Assembly: GCA_036675505.1 (NCBI GenBank)
Contig: JAKFEW010000131.1
Coordinates: 15,468-79,467, forward strand
Direction: 5' to 3'
Source of the DNA: JAKFEW01 sp036675505
Lineage (GTDB): Bacteria > Cyanobacteriota > Sericytochromatia > S15B-MN24 > JAQBPE01
Length of the DNA: 64,000 nt
Positions 18,209 to 26,312 of the stretch are shown here, in pieces. Both the position numbers and the translations under genes were made by a program. Positions within the stretch are counted from its first letter, which is position 1. Each line of letters begins with the position of its first letter. The notes below the pieces were generated by a model that had not been told where the DNA came from, did not search any database, and was given only the letters and a program-made list of their open reading frames with translations.

Positions 18209-18937
18209 TCAGTGAGTCAGCACCTTGCTGAGGAACTGGCGCGCGCGGTCGGTCCCAGGGTTGGCGAAGAATTCGGCCGGCCGGCGATCCTCGACCAACC
18301 GTCCGCCATCCATGAAGATCAGGCGGTCGGCGACGCTGCGCGCGAAGCCCATTTCATGGGTCACGACCACCATGGTCATCGTGCCATGGGCGAGGTCGGT
18401 CATGACCTCGAGCACCTCCTGCACCATCTCCGGATCGAGGGCCGACGTGGGCTCGTCGAAGAGCATGATCTTGGGGCGCATCGCGAGGCCGCGGGCGATC
18501 GCCACCCGCTGCTGCTGGCCGCCGGAGAGCTGGCTGGGGTAGGCGTCGGCCTTGTGGGCCATGTTCACCTTCTCGAGCAGCTCGAGGCCGAGCACGCGGG
18601 CCTCGCGCGCCGAGAGCCGCCGGACGAGCGTGGGCGCCAGCGTGACGTTCTCCAAGACGGTCCTGTGCGGAAAGAGGTTGAAGGCCTGGAAGACCATGCC
18701 GATTTCCTGGCGCAACGCGCGGATGTCCGCGCGCGGGTCATGCACCGCGTAGCCGTCCACGATCAACCGCCCCGCCGAGACCTCCTCGAGGCGGTTGATG
18801 CACCGCAGCAAGGTGCTCTTGCCCGAGCCGCTGGGGCCGATGATCACGACTTTCTGGCCAGCCTCGATCGTGAGGCTGACGTCGTGGAGCACGTGGGTCG
18901 TGCCGAAGCGCTTGTTGACGTTATCGAAGGTGATCAA
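18209..18937 (-). CDS. Amino-acid-type ABC transporter ATP-binding protein
   Basis: A 242-residue ATPase of the GlnQ/HisP (polar amino acid uptake) family. The Walker A (GPSGSGKST), Q-loop (MVFQAFNLFPH), signature (LSGGQQQR), Walker B (IMLFDEPTSALD) and H-loop (VVVTHEMGFA) are intact. It should power a permease and binding protein that import an amino acid, but neither is adjacent, so it is an orphan within the window. The start is a TTG with GGAGG 12 bases upstream, and TATAAT lies at 18973-18978. Confidence 0.92.
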   Translation of the reverse strand: MITFDNVNKRFGTTHVLHDVSLTIEAGQKVVIIGPSGSGKSTLLRCINRLEEVSAGRLIVDGYAVHDPRADIRALRQEIGMVFQAFNLFPHRTVLENVTLAPTLVRRLSAREARVLGLELLEKVNMAHKADAYPSQLSGGQQQRVAIARGLAMRPKIMLFDEPTSALDPEMVQEVLEVMTDLAHGTMTMVVVTHEMGFARSVADRLIFMDGGRLVEDRRPAEFFANPGTDRARQFLSKVLTH

Positions 18938-18972
18938 GGCCGTGTAAGTCCTCCGCGGGCTGGCGTTGCCGG

Positions 18973-18978
18973 ATTATA
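18973..18978 (-). promoter_or_regulatory. -10 element of the ABC ATPase gene
   Basis: A perfect TATAAT on the minus strand preceded by GGGG, 35 bases before the TTG start at 18937. No clear -35. Confidence 0.5.
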
Positions 18979-19033
18979 CCCCGGGACGCCGGGCCCGCGC
19001 GGTGGGTGGCGGCCACGCGGGTAAATGCCGGAC

Positions 19034-19684
19034 ATGCGCCGCTTGATCTTCCTGGCACTCCTCACCGCCGGGCCCAGCCATGCGTGGATCACCGGGGCCG
19101 GCGCGAGCCTCGCCACGCCGAGCGGCCACCCGCTCTTCCCGACGCTCGCCGGCCGGCCGGTGGCCGGCTGGCTCGCGGCCTTCGGCGGCGAGGCGATGGG
19201 GGCGACCTGGGGCGGCTACTCCCAGCGCCACCCCCTCGGGCCGGGGCTGGACGTGGCGGTGGTCCGCGCCCAGGGCCTGCTCGCGACCTACCTGATCCGG
19301 CGAGACGCGGCGGGGGTCGAGACCTGCCTCGGGCATGTCATCCACGAGCCGCGCGCCCTGAAGGACGCCGTCAGCGCGGAGCGGGGGCTCAGCAAGTCCG
19401 GATACACGGTCCGGCGCGGCTTCTTCACGACCCCGGGCGCCCGCTTCGCGGTGGATGCGGGCACGTTCGAGCGCCGCGCCGCGGGGCACGTCGAGCGCTA
19501 CGTCTTCGTGCGCCTGCCGGGCCGGGACGCCGCACCGCCGGCGCTCTACCTCGGCGAGGCGGCCTTCTACCCGGCGGCCCACGAGGCAGGCCTGTCGAGC
19601 TGGCTCGCCGAAGGCCGCGAAGCCCTCGCCGCGTTCTTCGCCGCCCGCGAGGCCGCCGCCGAGCCGCCCCCCGGATCCCGCTGA
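19034..19684 (+). CDS. Secreted hypothetical protein
   Basis: A 216-residue exported protein. The N-terminus MRRLIFLALLTAGPSHA is a signal peptide with cleavage probably after Ala-17. The mature domain is alpha/beta with a Gly-Trp-rich start and an Ala/Glu-rich tail; I recognise no family. An in-frame ATG at 19025 is part of a GGGTAAATG string that resembles a -10, so the ATG at 19034 may be the start of a leaderless mRNA. No ribosome binding site precedes either. It is divergent from the ABC ATPase. Confidence 0.7.
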   Translation: MRRLIFLALLTAGPSHAWITGAGASLATPSGHPLFPTLAGRPVAGWLAAFGGEAMGATWGGYSQRHPLGPGLDVAVVRAQGLLATYLIRRDAAGVETCLGHVIHEPRALKDAVSAERGLSKSGYTVRRGFFTTPGARFAVDAGTFERRAAGHVERYVFVRLPGRDAAPPALYLGEAAFYPAAHEAGLSSWLAEGREALAAFFAAREAAAEPPPGSR

Positions 19685-19821
19685 CCATTTCATGTCATAT
19701 GGCATCAAGCCGCACGGCCGCTTGATGATCGACCGACCGAATGGCTGACGAACGCCGCGGCGCCAGGCAAGCGTGCGCTGGAAGTGGCTCACGCTGCCGG
19801 GCTACAGCTTGTCATAGAAAC

Positions 19822-19851
19822 TTGGTTGCGGACGTGTCCGCCAGCTACAAT
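19822..19851 (+). promoter_or_regulatory. Response-regulator promoter with a palindrome in the spacer
   Basis: TTGGTT (19822-19827), an 18-bp spacer and TACAAT (19846-19851). The spacer holds the perfect 14-base palindrome GCGGACGTGTCCGC (19828-19841), well placed to be a repressor operator. The 200 bases before the gene (19685-19886) contain nothing else I can identify. Confidence 0.5.
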
Positions 19852-19886
19852 CTTCTTCACAAACGGCCGAACGGACGTGACGACGT

Positions 19887-20279
19887 ATGAAGATCCTGGC
19901 GGTCGACGACAACCCGACCAACCTCGAGATCATCAAGCTCCTGTTGAAGACCGGCGGGCACGAGGTGCACGAGGCCTGCGACGGGCTGGGCGCTATCGAC
20001 GTGACCGCGCGCGTGCGTCCTGACCTGGTGTTCATGGACTTGTCGATGCCAGGCGACATCGACGGCCTGGAGGCCACCCGCCGGCTCAAGGCCGACCCGT
20101 CCACGCGCGGCGTGGTGGTGGTCGCGGTGACGGCGATGGTGACCAACGGCGACTACCGCGACGCGCTCGACGCCGGCTGCGATGCGTTCATCCGCAAGCC
20201 TTACACGCGGCGGGAGCTGCAGGATGCGATCACGCGCTTCTTTCCGCAGGCCGACGTGTCGCAGCCAACCGTTCATTAA
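19887..20279 (+). CDS. Single-domain (CheY-like) response regulator
   Basis: A 130-residue receiver domain with no output domain. The acidic pair DD (residues 7-8), the phospho-acceptor Asp in LVFMDLSMPG, the Thr in AVTAM and the Lys in FIRKPYT are all present. It would be phosphorylated by a histidine kinase and act by protein contact, as in hybrid phosphorelays. No kinase is adjacent; the nearest complete one is at 21269. No Shine-Dalgarno is seen, although the promoter leaves a leader of about 30 bases. A strong terminator follows. Confidence 0.93.
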   Translation: MKILAVDDNPTNLEIIKLLLKTGGHEVHEACDGLGAIDVTARVRPDLVFMDLSMPGDIDGLEATRRLKADPSTRGVVVVAVTAMVTNGDYRDALDAGCDAFIRKPYTRRELQDAITRFFPQADVSQPTVH

Positions 20280-20322
20280 TATTTATTTACAATTCGCCAA
20301 TGAAATAAATGCAAGTCGTGGG

Positions 20323-20345
20323 AACGGGCCCGTAGGGCCCGTTTT
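20323..20345 (+). terminator. Rho-independent terminator
   Basis: A 9-bp stem AACGGGCCC (20323-20331) / GGGCCCGTT (20335-20343) with a 3-base loop and TTTT (20342-20345). Confidence 0.8.
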
Positions 20346-20477
20346 CGCGATCGACGCCGGCTCGCTTGGGCTAACCCAAGGCCGCTCGCGCTGTCGGGCG
20401 GCAAGGGAAGGCCACACCGGGCTTCGCAGGCCTCTCGCCGCCGGTGCGAAACCAGGCAAGGCCCGTCATTACATTAC

Positions 20478-20507
20478 TTTACAATTTGCGCATCAATTTG
20501 TTACGAT
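20478..20507 (+). promoter_or_regulatory. Promoter in the gap between the response regulator and tadA
   Basis: TTTACA (20478-20483), an 18-bp spacer and TACGAT (20502-20507), in an AT-rich island inside a 405-bp gap. Transcription would start near 20514 and run towards a 20-codon hydrophobic open frame at 20631, leaving a leader of about 115 bases. The rest of the gap (20346-20477) holds only a short TTGGG/CCCAA inverted repeat near 20370. Confidence 0.45.
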
Positions 20508-20630
20508 ACTCAAACACGGCGCAGGACCATCGTCTCAAGAGCCCCAGCCGGACGCCCCGACGTCCATCGTCCCAGCTCGATTCCCGCTGCGCCTCTGGCG
20601 TCACTTCTCTTTCAATGAGGCTTAGGTGTG

Positions 20631-20693
20631 ATGATCGAGCTGTTGATCGTGCTGTGCGCCCTCGCGATGGTCGGGCTCCAAATTTCAGTTTGA
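20631..20693 (+). CDS. Possible 20-residue hydrophobic peptide
   Basis: ATG-initiated frame encoding MIELLIVLCALAMVGLQISV, which would form one short membrane helix. TTAGG lies about 4 bases and GAGG about 10 bases before the ATG. A good-looking promoter is 125 bp upstream. Its 3' end overlaps the convergent tadA stop by 9 bp. It resembles single-helix small membrane proteins or type I toxin peptides in form only. Confidence 0.35.
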   Translation: MIELLIVLCALAMVGLQISV

Positions 20694-21158
20694 GCGCGCC
20701 TCGCCTTCGGTGCCGCCACGTTCCCTGAAGAACGCGGTCAACATCTCACCACACGTGTCCTCGAGCACCCCCGCGATCACCTCGACGCGGTGGTTCAGTC
20801 GGCGATCCTCGACGAGGTTCAGCCGGGAGCCAGCCGCACCCGCCTTCGGGTCCGGCGCGCCGTAGACGAGCAGCGGAAGGCGGGCCTGGACCAGGGCGGC
20901 CGCGCACATGGGGCATGGCTCGAGCGTCACGTAGAGGACGCAGCCCTGCAGGCGCCAGCGGCCGAGCCGCGCCGCGCCCATGCGGATGGCGTTGATCTCC
21001 GCGTGGCCGGCCGGGTCGAGCAGGGCCTCGCGCGTGTTGCGGCCGCGGGCGACGATCTCGCCGGCGTGAACGAGCACCGCGCCGACCGGCACGTCGCCCG
21101 TGGCGATCGCGCGGCGCGCCTCGGCGATCGCGAGCTGCATATAGTCATGGTGCCGCAT
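20685..21158 (-). CDS. tadA: tRNA-specific adenosine deaminase
   Basis: A 157-residue deaminase. The zinc-binding motifs HAEINAI (with the catalytic Glu) and PCPMC are those of the tRNA adenosine-34 deaminase group, which makes inosine in the wobble position of tRNA-Arg(ACG). The length matches TadA. GGAGG lies 4 bases before the ATG. A guanine deaminase of the same superfamily is a less likely alternative. It is divergent from the GAF histidine kinase. Confidence 0.92.
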   Translation of the reverse strand: MRHHDYMQLAIAEARRAIATGDVPVGAVLVHAGEIVARGRNTREALLDPAGHAEINAIRMGAARLGRWRLQGCVLYVTLEPCPMCAAALVQARLPLLVYGAPDPKAGAAGSRLNLVEDRRLNHRVEVIAGVLEDTCGEMLTAFFRERGGTEGEARSN

Positions 21159-21268
21159 GGCGCCTCCATTCCGCCGACCGGTCGGGGCCTCCTTCCAGCT
21201 TAACAGAACATGCGTTTACGGCGGGTACATGCACCGAGCAGGGGTTGGGACCGGCTGGGGGTGCCCGG

Positions 21269-22861
21269 ATGACGGAGACGCTGGAACGCCAGGCGACATG
21301 GGCCTCGGTCCGCGAAGCGATGGCCCGGGGCGATGCGCTCGGCTGGCTGCGCAGCCGGATGGCACGACCGATGCCGCCGGCCGCGCTCTTCGAGGCGCTG
21401 GGGTCCGACCGGCGCGGCCTGGTGTCCGAGCTGCGCCGCGCCGCCGTGCCCGAGGGTGAGGCGGTGATCGCGGACATCGAGCGATTCTTCGACGCGGTCC
21501 ACGCCGCGGCTTGCGCCGCCGCGCGCCCGGCTGCGGGCAGCGGCTCGGGTCCGCTCGTGTGGCCCTGGCCCGAGCCCACCCTGCCGAGCGCGCCGCCGGC
21601 CGTGCCGGCAGGCGCGCTCGCGTTGCTCCACGACACCGGGCGCCGGCTGTTGGCCGAGCTCGACCTGCGCCGGTTGTTGCCGCTGCTCGTCGATCGGGCG
21701 GCGGCCATCACGCATGCGGACGTCGTGGCGCTGGCGATCTGGGACCCCGATGCCAATGGCCTGGTGGTCGCGGAGAGTCGCGGCGTGCCGGCCACGAGCC
21801 CGTGCCCGCTGCCGCTCTCCGCCGCCGACCGCCTTGGGCTCACGGCCACCCCGGGCGCCCGGGTCGTGGCGCTGACCGACGTCCCCTGGCTGGCCCCGGC
21901 GTTGCGCGGCACCGACCTCGACGCGGTGCTCATCGCGCCGCTCGACCACGGCGGCGCCCTTTGGGGCGTGCTCGTCTGCGGCGGCGCGGGCTTCGACCCG
22001 GCGGACGACGTGCGCGTGGACCTCGCGTCGGTGTTGGCGGGGCAGGTGGCGATCGCCGTGCGCAACGCGGCGCTGTTCCGCGAGGCCCTCGGTGCGGCCA
22101 GCCTGCTGCGCGATGCGAACGAGCGGCTGCGGGGGCTCGACGTGCTCAAGGACCACTTCCTCGCCACCGTCAGCCACGAGCTGCGCACGCCGCTCACCTG
22201 GATCACGGGCTTCGGATCGCTGCTCGTCGAGGAACCGGAGCTCGCCGAAGGGCACCGCTACTACGTTCAAAAGATGCTCGAGGGCGCGTTCCAGCTACTG
22301 GGGCTGGTCAACGACCTGCTCGACTACAGCCGCATGCACGAAGGCCGCCTGCCCATGCACCGGGGGGCGTTCGCGCCCGCGGCCGTAGCGAACGCGCTGC
22401 TCGAGCAGCACGCGCCGATCGCCCGGCGGGGCGGCCTGCAGCTGGACGGGGAGGTCATGGCCGAGCTGCCCGAGCTGTACGGCGACCCCGAGCGCATCGG
22501 CCAGGTGCTCGCCAACCTGGTTTCCAACGCCCTCAAGTTCACGCCGGCGGGCGGGCGCATCGCGGTTCGCGTGCAGCCGGCGGCAGGGCCGGTGCCGGCG
22601 GTGCGCTTCGAGGTCGAGGACAGCGGCCCCGGCATCAAGGCTGCGGACCAGGGCCGGCTCTTCGAGCGTTTCAGCCGGCTCGAGCAGGACGCCGGCTGCC
22701 GCGCCCCCGGCACCGGCCTGGGCCTCGCCATCTCGCGCGGCCTGGTCGAGGCCCATGGCGGCGAGATCGGCGTGACCTCGCCCGTGCCGGGCGCCGCGCG
22801 CGGCTGCGTGTTCTGGTTCGAGATCCCCGTGACGGCGCCGCTCGGCGCAGGTGAGGGCTGA
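21269..22861 (+). CDS. GAF-domain sensor histidine kinase
   Basis: A 530-residue soluble kinase. Residues 1-115 are a helical, Ala/Pro-rich N-terminus of unknown type. A GAF domain (about 120-280) follows, then the dimerisation/phosphotransfer region with the phospho-acceptor His in ATVSHELRTPL. The ATPase domain has the N box LVSNALKF, G1 DSGPGI and G2 GTGLGLAIS. No membrane helix is seen, so it senses a cytoplasmic signal. No response regulator is directly downstream; the single-domain regulator at 19887 is the nearest candidate partner. The ATG follows a G-rich tract rather than a clear ribosome binding site. Confidence 0.93.
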   Translation: MTETLERQATWASVREAMARGDALGWLRSRMARPMPPAALFEALGSDRRGLVSELRRAAVPEGEAVIADIERFFDAVHAAACAAARPAAGSGSGPLVWPWPEPTLPSAPPAVPAGALALLHDTGRRLLAELDLRRLLPLLVDRAAAITHADVVALAIWDPDANGLVVAESRGVPATSPCPLPLSAADRLGLTATPGARVVALTDVPWLAPALRGTDLDAVLIAPLDHGGALWGVLVCGGAGFDPADDVRVDLASVLAGQVAIAVRNAALFREALGAASLLRDANERLRGLDVLKDHFLATVSHELRTPLTWITGFGSLLVEEPELAEGHRYYVQKMLEGAFQLLGLVNDLLDYSRMHEGRLPMHRGAFAPAAVANALLEQHAPIARRGGLQLDGEVMAELPELYGDPERIGQVLANLVSNALKFTPAGGRIAVRVQPAAGPVPAVRFEVEDSGPGIKAADQGRLFERFSRLEQDAGCRAPGTGLGLAISRGLVEAHGGEIGVTSPVPGAARGCVFWFEIPVTAPLGAGEG

Positions 22862-22909
22862 CCGCGAGCGGCTCTCAGGCGCCGTCGCGACGAGTCGAGA
22901 ACGCCCGGC

Positions 22910-23512
22910 TCAGGGGAGCCCGGCCGCCCGCCAGACACGATCGATCTCGGCGTCGAGCTCGGCCAGCCCCGCGTCGTTGCGGACGATCCGGGTCGCCCGC
23001 GCGAGCTTCTCGGCCCGCGGCATCTGCGCCTCGATGCGGGCCTCGGCCTCAGGCGGCGTCAGGCCGTCGCGGGCGATCAGGCGCGCCCGCTGGACGGCGT
23101 CGTCGACGTCCACGACCCAGCTCTCGTCGGCCAGGCGGTCGAGCCCGTTCTCGAACAGCAGCGGCACCACGAGCACCGCGGCCGGCGGCGCCGGATCGTG
23201 GCGCCGCAGCGCGGCGAGGGTCGCCGCCATCCGCTCGCGGATGCGGGGGTGGGTGATCGCGTTCAGCCGTTCCCGCGCAGCCGGGTCCGCGAACACGATG
23301 GCGCCGAGGGCCTTGCGATCGAGCCCGCCGTCCGGGCGCAGCGCGGCCGGCCCGAAAGCCGCCGCGATTTCGGCCAGCGCGGGCTCGCCCGGCGCGACGA
23401 TCTCGCGGGCGAGCAGGTCGGTGTCGATCACCGCCGCACCCCGCGCGGCGAGGCGGTCCGACACCGCGGTCTTGCCGGAGGCGATGCCGCCCGTCAGGCC
23501 GATGACGAGCAT
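22910..23512 (-). CDS. coaE: Dephospho-CoA kinase
   Basis: A 200-residue P-loop kinase (GLTGGIASGKT at residues 5-15) with the family motifs DTDLLAREIV and LLFENG. It catalyses the last step of coenzyme A synthesis, phosphorylating the ribose 3'-OH of dephospho-CoA. It follows the M19 dipeptidase with a 1-base gap, so the two are one operon read leftwards. It is convergent with the histidine kinase. Confidence 0.96.
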   Translation of the reverse strand: MLVIGLTGGIASGKTAVSDRLAARGAAVIDTDLLAREIVAPGEPALAEIAAAFGPAALRPDGGLDRKALGAIVFADPAARERLNAITHPRIRERMAATLAALRRHDPAPPAAVLVVPLLFENGLDRLADESWVVDVDDAVQRARLIARDGLTPPEAEARIEAQMPRAEKLARATRIVRNDAGLAELDAEIDRVWRAAGLP

Positions 23513-23513
23513 C

Positions 23514-24491
23514 CTAGTCGCGCCAGCAAGCGCGGAACACGCGCAGCCAGTTGCCGCCCACCATCTTCTCGACGTCCGCCTCGCGGAAGCCCTTGGCCAG
23601 CAGGGCCGCCGTCAACGCGGGCAGGCGGCCCGCGTGCTCGAGGCCCACCGGCGTCTTCGCGATGCCGTCGAAGTCCGAGCCGAGGCCCACGACCTCAGGC
23701 CCGCCGACGTCGCACAGGTAATCGACGTGCCGCACCACGGTGGCGATGTCCGGGGCCTCGCCGCCGAGAAAGGCGGGGACGTAGGTCACCCCGATCACGC
23801 CGCCCGTCTTGGCGATCGCCCGGATCTGGTCGTCGGTGAGGTTGCGGCGGTGGTCGCAAATCGCCTTGGCGTTGGCGTGGGAGACCGCCACCGGCTTGGT
23901 GGCCATCTCGATCACGTCCCAGAACGAGGGCTCCGAGACATGCGCGAGGTCGACCACGATGCCGAGCTCCTCCATGTGGCGGATCACGTCCTTGCCGACG
24001 TCCGTCAGGCCGCCCGGCCGGGCGCCCACGCCCACGCCGTCGGCGATCTCGTTGCGGCCGTTCCAGGTGAGGCCGATCATGCGCACGCCGGTCACGTAGA
24101 GCGCCTCGAGGTGGCGGATGCTGCCCATGACCGGGGCCGCATCCTCGAGCGAGAGGACGAAGCCGAGCGCTTGCACGTCGAGGTCGGCCCGCGAGACGAC
24201 ATGGCGCAGGCCCGCCTTGCGCCTGAGTTGGTGGAAGGCGCCGATCTTCGCCATGCAGCGCGAAAACGCCGCGTGACCGCTGTGCTCGGGCTCGTTCCAG
24301 CAGGCCAGCACCTGGATCGAGACGCCCGCCTCGCGCAGGCGCGGCACGTCGACCTGGAAGCGGGCGTCGCCGCCCACCATGTCGTGGCCCTCGTCGAGCA
24401 CCAGGGAGATCGTGTCGCAATGCGCGTCGACGACCCGAACGCGTTGATGGAGGGCCAGCGCCCGCTCGTGGTAGGATGAAGTCTCGATCAC
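23514..24491 (-). CDS. Membrane-dipeptidase-type (peptidase M19) hydrolase
   Basis: A 325-residue zinc dipeptidase of the renal dipeptidase family. The zinc ligands appear as VVDAHCDT (HxD), the bridging Glu in SLEDA, and His residues in DLAHVS and SHANAK; GSDFDG is also typical. No signal peptide is seen, so it is probably cytoplasmic. The family cleaves dipeptides, including D-amino-acid ones from peptidoglycan. The GTG at 24491 has GGGAG upstream; an open, arginine-rich extension to 24662 overlaps the divergent gene and is rejected. Only 32 bp separate it from the divergent beta-lactamase/NlpC gene. Confidence 0.93.
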   Translation of the reverse strand: MIETSSYHERALALHQRVRVVDAHCDTISLVLDEGHDMVGGDARFQVDVPRLREAGVSIQVLACWNEPEHSGHAAFSRCMAKIGAFHQLRRKAGLRHVVSRADLDVQALGFVLSLEDAAPVMGSIRHLEALYVTGVRMIGLTWNGRNEIADGVGVGARPGGLTDVGKDVIRHMEELGIVVDLAHVSEPSFWDVIEMATKPVAVSHANAKAICDHRRNLTDDQIRAIAKTGGVIGVTYVPAFLGGEAPDIATVVRHVDYLCDVGGPEVVGLGSDFDGIAKTPVGLEHAGRLPALTAALLAKGFREADVEKMVGGNWLRVFRACWRD

Positions 24492-24523
24492 GCCATTTCT
24501 CCCTGATTTCGAGGATCGTTTAG

Positions 24524-26308
24524 GTGCCGAACGCCGCCTGGTCTGCCCCTTCGCCCGCCTTGCTCGCCGAGCTCGCCCCCCTGCTGGGGGCCTGGCCCGG
24601 CCACGTGGCGCTCGCCTGCTGGCACCTCGCCACCGACGAGCGCTGGGCGCTCGGCGACGCACCGATGCCGGCCGCCAGCTTGATCAAGGTCCCGCTCGCG
24701 ATCGCCGCGTACCGGGCGGCCGCGAACGGCCAGCTCGACCTCGACGAGGCGGTGCCCGTGCCGAAGCTCGCGGCCGACGATGAAGCCGAGTTCGACAACC
24801 TGGGCCTGGCGCCCGCGGGCACCCGCTTCACCTGGCGGAAAATCATCGACCGCGTGCTCACCGAAAGCGACAACGCCGCCACGAACGCCTTGATCGATCG
24901 GCTGGGCCTCGACGCGATCGAGCCGCTGGTGAGCGAGCTCGGCCTCGTCCATACGGCGTTGCGGCGCCGCATGCTCGACCAGGACGCCCGGGACGCCGGG
25001 CGCGAGAATCATACCACGGCCGCGGAAATGGCCACGGTGCTGGGTGCGCTGCGCTGCGGCGCCCTGCTCGAGCCCTGGGCGACCACCGAAATCGTGGCCC
25101 TGCTCGGCCAGCAGCGCAGCCGCGAGAAGCTGGCGAGCGGCCTGCCGGCTAGCGTGCCCTTCGCCCACAAGACCGGCGAGCTGCCGGGGTTCAGGCACGA
25201 CGCCGGCATCGTGGGGGAGGAAGACGGCTGGGTGATCGGGTGCCTCGTGGCTGCCCCGCGCCAGGCCGGGCTCGATGCCGAGGCCGACGCCCTGCTCGGC
25301 CGGATCATGGGTGTGGTCCACGCCTGGTTCGGCCACCAGGACCTGCGCGCGGTCGAGGCCAAGGCCTGGCTCGCCGCCGCGCGCCACGACCTGGTGCCCG
25401 ACGCCCGCCTGGCGCACGACACCCTCGCGGTGGAACGGGCCGGCGGGCGGCTCTTGCTCGTGGGCGACACCACGGTGGCCGCGCGCCTGACGCCGCCGCC
25501 CGCGATCGGGCTGGACGTTTGCGCCCGCCACCTGGGCGGCCGCCCGGGCGTGGTGAGCGTGCCTTGCCTGCAACTGCGGCGTGGCCCCGGTCACGACCAC
25601 GAGCTCGTGAGCCAGGCCCGCCTCGGCGATCCGCTCACGCTGCTCGATGAGGGTGCGGACTGGACGCTCGTGCGCACAGCGGACGGCTACGTGGCTTACG
25701 CCAAGACGAACAACCTGATCGCGCTCGCGGACTGGCGGCCGGATACCCTCGTGGCGGCGCCGATCGCCGTCGCGACGGCGGACGACGGGCGGGTGCTGCA
25801 GCTTTCGGCCGGCACGCAGCTCGTCGGCGCGGGCGCGGGGCGCTATCGCCTGCCCGACGGCGCCACGCTGGCGCTCGCCGCCGACGACGTCCGGCCCCGC
25901 GGGGCCGCGGGCGGCCCGGCGGAGCTGCTCGCCTTCGCGCGGCGTTTCCTGGGGCTGCCTTACCTGTGGGGCGGCACCACCGGCTGGGGCATCGATTGCA
26001 GCGGCCTGATCCAGCTCTCGCATGCGGTGTTCGGCCAGGTGCTGCCGCGCGACGCCGACCAGCAGCAAGCCGCGCTGCCGCCGGTGGCCGACCCGGCCGA
26101 CCTGTCGCCCGGCGATCCGGTCTTCTTCCCGGGCCATGTCGGCCTGTGGCTGGGCGACGGCGCGTTCATCCATGCCGCCGCCAGGCCCGGCTGTGTCCTG
26201 ATCAACAGCTTCGACCCGGCCTCGCCGCTCTTCGACGCCGACCTCTGGCGGGCGTTCAGCGGCGGCGGGCGCACGCCGTTGCGCGCACCCGCGACCACGA
26301 GCCCCTGA
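24524..26308 (+). CDS. Beta-lactamase-like / SH3 / NlpC-P60 fusion protein
   Basis: A 594-residue fusion. Residues 1-280 are a class-A-beta-lactamase-like serine hydrolase with SxxK (SLIK, Ser-52), SDN (115-117) and KTG; the Glu-166 of true beta-lactamases is not evident. Residues about 300-460 contain SH3-like strands. Residues 465-594 are an NlpC/P60 cysteine peptidase (catalytic Cys-492 in DCSGLIQ, His near 538 in PGHVGLW). The second half resembles gamma-D-Glu-diaminoacid endopeptidases of the YkfC type. No signal peptide is visible, which suggests cytoplasmic murein-peptide recycling. That would fit the divergent dipeptidase. The start is a GTG with GAGG about 9 bases upstream. Confidence 0.88.
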   Translation: MPNAAWSAPSPALLAELAPLLGAWPGHVALACWHLATDERWALGDAPMPAASLIKVPLAIAAYRAAANGQLDLDEAVPVPKLAADDEAEFDNLGLAPAGTRFTWRKIIDRVLTESDNAATNALIDRLGLDAIEPLVSELGLVHTALRRRMLDQDARDAGRENHTTAAEMATVLGALRCGALLEPWATTEIVALLGQQRSREKLASGLPASVPFAHKTGELPGFRHDAGIVGEEDGWVIGCLVAAPRQAGLDAEADALLGRIMGVVHAWFGHQDLRAVEAKAWLAAARHDLVPDARLAHDTLAVERAGGRLLLVGDTTVAARLTPPPAIGLDVCARHLGGRPGVVSVPCLQLRRGPGHDHELVSQARLGDPLTLLDEGADWTLVRTADGYVAYAKTNNLIALADWRPDTLVAAPIAVATADDGRVLQLSAGTQLVGAGAGRYRLPDGATLALAADDVRPRGAAGGPAELLAFARRFLGLPYLWGGTTGWGIDCSGLIQLSHAVFGQVLPRDADQQQAALPPVADPADLSPGDPVFFPGHVGLWLGDGAFIHAAARPGCVLINSFDPASPLFDADLWRAFSGGGRTPLRAPATTSP

Positions 26309-26312
26309 GGCC

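Noticed and set aside
23514..24662. Longer M19 dipeptidase starting at 24662
   Set aside because: The first 57 residues are Arg/Ser-rich shadow sequence of the divergent fusion gene. The GTG at 24491 has a ribosome binding site and starts at the family's usual N-terminus.
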